Assembly: GCA_037176725.1 (NCBI GenBank)
Contig: JAZBRS010000026.1
Coordinates: 147,137,501 to 147,201,500, forward strand
Length of the DNA: 64,000 nt
Direction of reading: 5' to 3'
Source of the DNA: Posidonia oceanica
Lineage: Eukaryota > Streptophyta > Magnoliopsida > Alismatales > Posidoniaceae
Part shown: one piece after another, positions 56,682 through 64,000 of the stretch
How positions within the stretch are numbered: position 1 is the stretch's first letter
How the letters are laid out: the number at the start of each line of letters is the position of its first letter
Made by a program: the position numbers and the translations under genes
The notes under the pieces: model-generated
The model's database searches: none
Told to the model about the DNA's origin: nothing
What the model saw: the letters and a program-made list of their open reading frames with translations, nothing else

Positions 56682-57792
56682 CCTCAACAACATCCCCCGA
56701 GGGTCCAGCATCAGGAGCGGCTATGGAGAACACTCGTCCCCTGGTCGGCTGATGAGGTGCATCTTCAGCAGGCTTTGGAGGCTTAGGACAGCTTCGTTGA
56801 ATATGCCTAGTCTTCCCGTAATTATAACATCTTACAGGGCCTGGGTTCTACGATTTACTGGCGCAATACATAGCAATGTGTCCTGGCTTCCCACACTTGA
56901 AACAAGTTCTTGGACCTCTACTCGAGCCTGTCTGGCTGTACCCAGAACTCCCTCTTCCAAAAGAACTGCATCCTTCCTCAGCAACAGAGCCGGAACGCTC
57001 CTTCCTCTTCTTCCCTGAGCTCCCAGAACTACCAGAGCTCAGACCTCTTGAAACAGAAGGTCGCTGAGAGGACGACTTCCCCTTCCCTTTGGGGTGTTCT
57101 TCCAGAAACAACTTGCGGTCATCTTCATACCTGGCCGTGAGCTCCACAGCATCAGCCAAGGTCGGGCATCTGAAACCCAAAACCCTTGACCGAAGAGCTG
57201 GCACCAACCCTTCCACAAACTTCTTATCTCGGCGTCTTTCCGGGTCAAACACCTGAGCAAACTGCTCCAACCGAGTGAAAGCTGTCTTGTACTCCGCCAC
57301 AGACATGCTCCCCTGCTTCAAATTCCGGAAGTCCCTATCCAAGCGATCCCGCTCATACTCAGGGAAATACCGCTCATAGAACACCTCCCAGAACTCCTCC
57401 TAGGGTATGGCAAGCAGATCTGTATCAGGAAACTTGAGACGACGCGCAGACTTCCACCACTGGCTGGCTTCACCCTTGAGCTGGAAGGTTGCCAGACGAA
57501 CCCACTTCTCCTCCGGGCACTCTAGACTCTCCAGAATCTTCTCAACCTCTGAGAGCCAAGACCTCGCATCCTCTGGCTTGCCCTTGCCATCGAAGTTCGG
57601 CGCACCAAGCTTACGGAACTGGGAAATCCATGGGTCACCCTTGGCCTCACTGGAACTGCTCTTTCCAAGCGATTGCACGAGTCCCTGCAGCATTTTCCCC
57701 AACTCTAGCTGAACTCCCTTCCAACCACCTTCATCCTCCAAGCCAGAACTGGATGCAGAAACCTTTCCCTTGCCCTTGCCCTTAGGTGCCAT
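56665..57792 (-). pseudogene. gag of second Tekay-like element (one internal TAG)
   Basis: ATG 57790-57792 opens MAPKGKGKGKVSASSSG. The gag domain shows APNFDGKGKPEDARSWL, VEKILESLECPEEKW and WWKSARRLKFPD, then MSVAEYKTAFTRLEQF. A Ser/Lys-rich linker precedes a perfect knuckle C-FK-C-GKPG-H-IAMY-C and a degenerate second one (CYNYGKTRHIQRSC). A TAG near 57400 replaces the Trp expected from the alignment (P-stop-EEFW), and another near 56850 lies between the knuckles. The reading frame ends at TGA 56665, inside the intron, giving a Gag-only product from unspliced RNA. Confidence 0.88.
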
Positions 57793-57913
57793 TTAGCTAA
57801 AGCCACAAAACAAAGACAAGAAACAAACGATCAGGTGCAAAAACACAAATGGCACAGTCCTACGGAGCCACTAGACTGGACACTACTAAGCTGGTGCACT
57901 TAATGAACCTAGA

Positions 57914-57925
57914 GCTCTGATACCA
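57914..57925 (-). other. Primer binding site of second Tekay-like element
   Basis: TGGTATCAGAGC on the minus strand, 4 nt inside the 5' LTR; complement of initiator Met-tRNA. Confidence 0.95.
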
Positions 57926-57929
57926 CTCC

Positions 57930-59565
57930 TGTCATGCCCCGGCGCGACCAAATAGCATTAACTACCCAAATGATATTTAAAAGAATAAACAATTAATTAC
58001 ATTTGAGAATAAATTTAAAACTTTTATAAAACTTAATAAAATACTCCCAAGATCCCCAATGTGCGGCTACGTGGCTCCTAAACAAGCACCAGGCTGGACT
58101 ATACCTCGACCCTGCATCTGAAAACCAAACACAAAACACGCGTGAGTGACATCTAAGTCACCCAGTACGTGCCACCCAAAACCACGGCAAACGGCAGCAG
58201 AAACAATTACTAAAGCAATAAACATCATAAGTTACAGTAATCTATGTTATTCGAAAGCATAACATTCATTAATATAAAACCACATGCTTTTATAAAGCTA
58301 TCCACATTTTCTACCAAAATATGCATTCACAAAACATCATAATTCATCTCAAATCCACACTCACACACACGTCGATTCCAAATCTCATCGAACACCCTAG
58401 CCACAGGTGAACGACACTAGCCACAAGCAGTTGCAGATGACACACGCATTTCTTGGCTACAATGCTGCGGAAGACTACCCCGTGTGGGAGAACAATCCGC
58501 CCCGGGATCTCAGCCCTCAATTTATAGAATGACCATTTCTATGATCAACATCATAACAACACGGGGTTACGCACTCAGGCGTCCCTTTGGTGCCCGAGCG
58601 TCTGGGGACTCCAACCCCAGCCCCAGCCAGCACCGGCACAGAGGGTAGACCGTCTGTTTCAATGGGGCCTACTGTACCGCTAACCTCACCCTGGGCTACT
58701 TGACTCTTGGACCATAGGGTGTGTGTTCAAACACCCCTAATCGCCAGTCAGAAGCTTGGGTCTCTTGGTCCTTTAAAACCACGGAAACCATTTCCAAACT
58801 CTTTTCATAAACATGCATTTTTTTTCTAAAATCATTTACAAATCCTTTCAAAACCTTTCCTCATAATCCACAAAACCATACTAAATCATAATAAAACCAA
58901 GTACCTCGAAAACCCAAATCTTCATTCTTTAAAACCATTTTACCCCAAAAATGGTACACCGAAAAGGCCACCGGTCGAACCGATCCGCGCAGAAATCGGC
59001 AGACCGATCGATTTCGGCAAATCGAAATCAAATTCTGGCCTAAACTGACAGCAAAACGGGACACCGAAAATGGCGGGTCGTACCGATTTCTAACGAAAAC
59101 GGCATACCGAAAATAAAGGTCGTACCGATCTGGGCGATTTTTAGAAAATCAAAACAGAAGCCAAACAAATTGCCTGAGATGGGAACTCCAACCGATCTCA
59201 CCACAAAAACCCATAAATCACAAGTAAATACTAGAATCAAAGCATCACGAGTACTCTACACATGAGCACAAAAATCAAGCCAATCCATGCATCATGCATC
59301 AAGAAATAAAATCATAAAGCTCAAGAGGTCAAATAGAACCTATTTCCATACAAACCACATTCAATCCAAAAACCATTCAAAACCACATAAAATCCTACAA
59401 TAATCATGGCATAGGTAGATCACATGCATTCTCAGCATTTAGGCAAGAAATTGGAAAGGATTTAAGGGGAGAGACACGCACCAACCGGCGAACCCACAAC
59501 CTCCACACCGGTCGGCCGACGAACAACACCCTCCCTCGGCCGACGAGCACCACACACCACACACC
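57930..59565 (-). repeat. 5' LTR of second Tekay-like element (truncated)
   Basis: Collinear with 50985-52763 and then stops after CACACACCACACACC; the outer U3 end is missing. Relative to the other LTR it lacks about 140 bp at 58978, precisely the CCGAAAATCCCTG-containing repeat units. Confidence 0.92.
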
Positions 59566-59884
59566 AGTCTTTCTAGGCTTACGCTCGCTTTTGAGAGATA
59601 ATGCATGCTTTGAATGCCTAAGTGCCTTGAATGCTTGCTAAATGATGTACCTGAATGCTTAAATGCTAGGTATGCTGTGATTACATCCTCAAATGTGTGT
59701 GCTAAATGATGCGGTGCACAAGAAAAGTAAACGTGCAACCTATGTGCTCAGCAGCGCTGTCAGTGTTCCAAACAGGGCAGACCCTGGTTCTTGAGAACTC
59801 CAGACAGTAAGCATCACTGCCCAAATGCGAATGCAAGCGATTAAAACAAAGCGACGAGGAAAACAAAGTAGATGCAAGCAACAT

Positions 59885-60150
59885 GCAAGGGAAAACAAGG
59901 GCTGACACGCAAAACGGTGCGAAGCAAGCGAAAATGAGAGCGAGCACGCAAAACGGTGCGAAAACAGATGCTAGTACGCAAAACGGTGCAAAAATGATAG
60001 CAGGCACGCAAAACGGTGCGAAAACAGACGAAAACAGATGCTGGCATGCAAAACGGTGCAAAAGTGCAAACGATATATAAATAAAACAAAACGACACGCA
60101 AAACGATGCAATGCAAGAGAAAGCAAATGCGGACGCGCAAAACGATGCAT
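59885..60150. repeat. CGCAAAACGGTGC minisatellite
   Basis: Seven or more copies of CGCAAAACGRTGC, spaced about 25-60 bp, with ACAGATGCTAG-type linkers. Open frames reading STQNGAK repeats are by-products. Confidence 0.8.
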
Positions 60151-60329
60151 GCAATGCAAATGGGAATGCAATGGATGCTATGCAGTGTTCAGATGGACTT
60201 ATCTTGAGAATCTGAGGCCTGATCTGAGATAACTTTGGTTTAAATGAGAGATCATGGAAGGCTGAACAGTTAGATCATGGAAATTCAACGGTCCGATCAA
60301 AAGTTATTCAGGTTTCAAGTCAGAAGGCT

Positions 60330-61920
60330 CAAGGGCCAGCAGAAGGTAAGGGTCTAAGTGCAATTAGTCCTTGAGGGTGTGTAAAACAAGGATGCATGCA
60401 TGCAAGAGTGCTGAGGATGCTTGAATGCATGCAAGGATGCAATGTGCAATGATATGGGAGTGCAAATGCATGCAAAAATGCAATGCAGGGACCTATGTAC
60501 AATTTTGGAAAACTACAGGGGCCTATATGCAAAATGTCCCTATATGGGTGCAAAACAGGTCTAATGCATGCATGAATGCCACTGTAATGATGCATGACTG
60601 AGTGCAATGCTGATTAGGAGTTATGCATGCAAAAATGAAGGAAAATGACCTAAATGCAGTTTTAAAAACTTACAGGACCTAAATGCAATACAATGAAGGC
60701 ATGCAACATGCAAAAGTTGAAAACTGGGCCCAATATACAATTTCAGAAAACAATGGGACCTTAAAATAATGTAATGTGGTTTAAAAATGCAAATTAAGTG
60801 ATGTATGCTTGCAAAATGGACTGATATGCAATTACAACATTTTTATGGGTTTTTATGCAATGCAATATAGTTTAAACAGGATTTAAATGAAGTCAGAACA
60901 TGCAGTTGGACTAATGTGCAAATAAAACATGTTTTTGGATTTTTTAGCAATGTTAAAATGCAAAAATAAACTACTAATTCACAGTAGATGGACCTAAATG
61001 CAATTAAAACATTTTCATGGGTTTTTATACAATGTTAAAATGCAGAAACAAGTTACTGATTTACAGTAGATGGACTAAAGTGCAATTTTACAAACATACA
61101 GGTGTTTAATGCAATGCAATATGATTTTAATTGCAGATTAAATGAGTTTTAAACCATGCAGATGGACTGATATGCAAATAAACATATTTTTTGGATTTTT
61201 TGGCAATACAATATAGTTTAAATGCAAATTAAATGATATGCATGAACTGTGGTTGGACTAAAGTGCAATTTTGAAAACATGCAATACTTTATTTCATTGC
61301 AATATGATTTAAAATGCATGTAAACATGTTACAGGACTAAAATGCAATTTTCAGAACATGCAGGGCTTTTCAGTAATGCAATAAAGTTAAAAATGCCATT
61401 TTAATGAATACTCAATTGACAGAGGACTGATATGCAATTAAACTAAATGCCAAGGATGCAAATGCAATGCAGCAGAAATAAAATTAAAGATATCATGCAT
61501 GCTGTGATTTATTTAAGGACCTAGATGCAAATAAATTAAAGCATGGGGATGCAAATGCAATGCAATAATGTAAAATGCTGGAATTAAATGCATGCTGAAT
61601 TAATTAAGGACCTAGATGCAAATCAAATAAAATAGAGAACTTAAATGCAATGCAATAAGATTAAAAATGCTGAATTAAATGTTTTTAATTGATGCAGGAC
61701 CTAGATGCAAATATTAATAAATCCAGGGACCTAAATGCAATGCATGTAAATAAATTTAAGTTACTGAAGCTAAAAGGGGACTGAAATGCAAATAGAGAAA
61801 CATGCGGTATTTTATTTTAATGCAGTATAGTTTAAATGCGAATTTAAATGATTCTGATTGATGCAAGGACCCGAATGCAAACAAAAAATAAACCTAGGGA
61901 CCTACATGCGATGCAGCAAT
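60330..61920. repeat. GGACCTAAATGCAAT interspersed repeat zone
   Basis: Dozens of ATGCAA or ATGCAAT words and many GGACCTAAATGCAA/GGACTGATATGCAA phrases at loose spacing of about 40-130 bp, forming an irregular tandem array within the LTR-like block. Confidence 0.75.
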
Positions 61921-62469
61921 TAACTAACGAAATTAAAAAAAACCAACTTAAGCAGCTACAGTGCTACAGTGCTACAGTGTCGCCCGACACTGCAGCACTG
62001 CAGCCAGAGAAGGAGGAGGAGGCGGCAGTCCGGCGTGCTGCGGGCCCGGCTGGTGGCCCAGCAGGCGGGAGCTGGTGCGTGTGGATGCTCCAGTGGCTTC
62101 GGCGGCGCAGGAGGGTGCCAGAGTTGCTTTGGCGACGTGGCTGGATTTCTGCAGAGGTGGCCGGTGTCGGAGCAGGTGCTAGAGGCTGCAGAAGACGGCG
62201 AGCGAGGCTGGGATGGACTCCTGGAGGTGCGGTGGAGCTCGGGGAGCAATCCGGAGGGCTGCGGGGGCCTGGAGCTCGGCGGCGGTTGCAGAGGTTGACC
62301 GGAGAGTGCACTGGAGGCAGTGAGGGAGTAAGGTAGTGCTTGGGGCAGTGGGATGCGGCTGTGAAGTGAAGCTGTGCAGAGGCCGGCCGTGAGGGTGTGT
62401 GAGGGCGCGTTTGGCGAGATGCTTTCGGTGGGAGTAAGTGGCGATGGGAGTGGTAGTTAGTGGTTGGAT

Positions 62470-63295
62470 AAGGTGGAGAAAAGGGAGGTGGCAGATAAGA
62501 AGGAGGAGCAGTTGCGCAGGAGAAGAAAAGAAGATTTGCAGAGAAATGAAGGAGGCAGGTGGAGAAGAAGAAGGAAATGGGCTAGACCCGCGTGGGGGAA
62601 AAAGGAAAATAAAAAAGAAAAAGGCCTGCTGGGCCGGGCCGCAGGAGGAAGAGAAGAAAATCAAAATGAAAAGAAAGAAAGGAAGAAAGGAGGGAGGAGG
62701 GAAGAAGAAGAAAAGGAGGGGGAGAGAAAGAGAGAAAAGAAAAAAGAGGAGAAAGGGGCAATGGGCTGGGCCCCAAAAAAAAGAAAAAAGGGGTGGCTAG
62801 ATGGCAGTTGGGCTGGGCTGAGAAAAAAGAAAAGAAAAAGAAAAGAAAAAGAAGAAAGAAAGGAAGAAGGAAAGAAAGGAGGAATGAATGAAAGAGGGAA
62901 AGAAAGAAATAGAGAAAGAAAGGGGGAGAGTTGGCTGGGCCCAATGGGCCCATGAAGAACATGAAGAGGAGGAAAAGGGATAGAGGAAAAAAGGGGTTTT
63001 GGGGGTTGGGCTTAGGAAGAGAGGGAGGTAAAAGAAAGAAGAGAAGGAGGGAAAAGGAGGGGAAGAAAAATAAATTAAGGATCAAATAGAATGGAATAAA
63101 ATAAAATAAAATAAAAATAAAATAAAATAAAGAAAGGAAAAGAAGTGAGGAGGAGCAAAAGCGGGCTGGGCCCATGGAGAACAAGAAAAGAAGAAAGAAA
63201 GAAAGGAAAATAAGGGGAAAAAGAGAGAGGAGAAAGAGGAGAGAGAAGAAGAAAGAGAAGGATAATAAGAGAATAGAGAAGGAGAAGGGCTTAGG
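62470..63295. repeat. Purine-rich (GA) strand-asymmetric tract
   Basis: About 800 nt of GAAAGAAAGGAAG-type sequence on the plus strand, interrupted by GGGCTGGGC words. Long Phe/Leu/Ser or Lys/Glu/Arg-rich ORFs here reflect composition only. Confidence 0.85.
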
Positions 63296-63520
63296 CTTAT
63301 GCATGCATGGGAATGTCCTGTGCTAACCTAGGATTTAAATGCTGACCTAGGGTTTAAGAGATGCTATCCTAGAGCTTTTCTAGGATTTTAGGAGAGGTTT
63401 ACCTAGAGTTTTTTTTCTAGGGTTCTGGAGAGTGCAGACCTAGAGTTCTTCTAGGGTTTTGGGTTTAAAAAGGTTTCCAAGAGAACCACCAATTTGGCCT
63501 GTCAAATTGGGGTCTCTACA

Positions 63521-64000
63521 CACAGATCCTCGCACTATCGGCCGTAGATGAACGGAGTAATGGAGTCTGCCAACAAAAATATTGTGAAAATAATGAAAAA
63601 GATGGCAGAAACCCACAAGGACTAGCATGATAAGTTTTCGTACGCACTTTGGGCGTATAGGACATCAGTCCGGACCTCGACAGGAGCCACGCCGTACTCA
63701 CTGGTGTACGACATGGAGGCGGTGCTACCTGTCGAAGTAGAGATCCCCTCGCTGCGGATCCTACGAGAAGCTGAGCTGGAAGAGGCAGAATGGGTCGAAG
63801 ACTGCTACGTCCAGCTCATCCTCATTGACGAGCGTAGATTGCAAGCAATGCACAACGCTCGCTGCTACCAGAAGTGGATGGCCAGAACATATCTGAAGAA
63901 AGTGAAACCCAGAAGCTTCCAGCCAAGGGATCTCATTCTGCGAGCCATCCATCTACCAGACGGTCGAGGCAAATTTCGACCCAACTAGCGTGGCCCCTTT
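63521..64000 (+). pseudogene. TAT-type Ty3/gypsy integrase C-terminal part (interrupted, runs off window)
   Basis: In one frame from 63522: HRSSHYRP, a TAG, then MNGVMESANKNIVKIMKKM, KD-stop-HDKFSYALWAYRTS, STGATPYSLVYDMEAVLPV, EIPSLRILREAELEEAEW, RCYQKWMARTYLKKVKPRSF and RGKFRPN-stop-RGPF. These match the last third of integrase in TAT/Athila-type gypsy elements (canonical RPQMNG, DWHEK, PNWEGP), so the three TAGs sit at Gln, Trp and Trp. The first two-thirds of integrase is missing because LTR-like sequence in antisense begins exactly at 63520. The reading continues past the window edge. Confidence 0.85.

Larger units (their letters stand above)
50985..59565 (-). mobile_element. Second Tekay/Del-like gypsy element, minus strand, 5' LTR truncated
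   Basis: The 3' LTR (50985-53153) is complete; the 5' LTR (57930-59565) lacks its outer part of about 0.4 kb. By eye, five differences, all transitions, occur in the first roughly 200 aligned bases, so this is the youngest LTR element here. Internal order is primer site, gag, intron, protease, RT, RNase H, integrase, chromodomain-like tail. RT keeps FVDDVLVYS and the long reading frames are mostly open. It inserted into the Tekay-type LTR at 49336. The duplication would be TTGGG on the left, but the right flank was lost at 59565. Confidence 0.92.
59566..63520 (-). repeat. Long LTR-like block, minus strand, starting TGTAGAGACCCC
   Basis: Read on the minus strand from 63520 the block begins TGTAGAGACCCCAATTTGAC, like the segment at 3488. 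It then has a polypyrimidine tract of about 800 nt, a GC-rich zone (about 62000-62460) and a long AT-rich zone with the motif ATGCAA everywhere. No coding domain is present. It is at least 3.9 kb and its other end is not recognisable at 59566, so it is probably a truncated giant LTR of a TAT/Ogre-like element. Confidence 0.55.

Noticed and set aside
59883..60080. Repeated STQNGAK peptide in a plus-strand ORF
   Set aside because: By-product of the CGCAAAACGGTGC minisatellite; other frames are equally open and there is no start context.
59885..60150. CRISPR-like array
   Set aside because: Spacers are irregular and themselves repetitive, the genome is a plant, and there are no cas genes.
61848..63304. 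ORFs up to 240 codons rich in Phe/Leu/Ser or Lys/Glu/Arg
   Set aside because: Strand-asymmetric purine sequence lacks stops by composition; the peptides are low complexity and lie in an LTR-like block.

Overview
The window is nuclear DNA of a flowering plant with a repeat-swollen genome. One host gene is visible; almost everything else is transposable elements, many nested. Plant signs are a five-finger CCCH zinc-finger gene with introns near 10 kb, Ty3/gypsy chromovirus and TAT-type elements, a FAR1-type Mutator-like element, a hAT relic and short Met-tRNA primer binding sites. I cannot name the species. The CCHC/DUF4283-like relic at the left edge is of a type I associate with monocots, which is weak evidence only.

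Layout. 475-3487: decayed non-LTR-type ORF. 3488-4460: LTR-like piece. 4465-5170: hAT transposase relic. 6914-7559: fold-back element. 8437-25557: an old terminal-inverted-repeat element split by two retrotransposons. These are a complete Tekay/Del-like gypsy element (8502-19341, TSD TCAGT) and a complete, older Reina-like element on the minus strand (19696-24840, TSD GAGAA). 26306-47616 (minus): the CCCH gene, seven coding exons totalling 1,326 nt spread over 21.3 kb. Its intron 5 holds a 7.7-kb Mutator-like element (28716-36428, 9-bp TSD TACTTTTTA), with a FAR1-type transposase relic on one strand and a Ulp1-protease-like gene on the other. Its intron 3 holds a giant interrupted inverted repeat (about 40.4-45.2 kb) centred on a 1.3-kb MITE. 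49336-50984: a Tekay-type LTR cut by a second Tekay-like element on the minus strand (50985-59565), whose 5' LTR is truncated. 59566-63520: a long minus-strand LTR-like block with minisatellites and strand-asymmetric purine tracts, abutting the middle of a TAT-type integrase (63521-64000, runs off the window).

Most notable: both Tekay-like elements, though divergent, carry a GT-AG intron at the same codon between the gag zinc knuckle and the protease (12811-12945 plus strand; 56575-56681 minus strand). Retaining it ends translation just after Gag; removing it joins gag and pol in frame. In the second element gag and pol are in different frames unless this 107-nt segment is spliced. This suggests a splicing-controlled Gag versus Gag-Pol switch. 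A second theme is decay by deamination: most alignable premature stops are TAG at Gln or Trp codons, as expected from C-to-T change in CHG sites.
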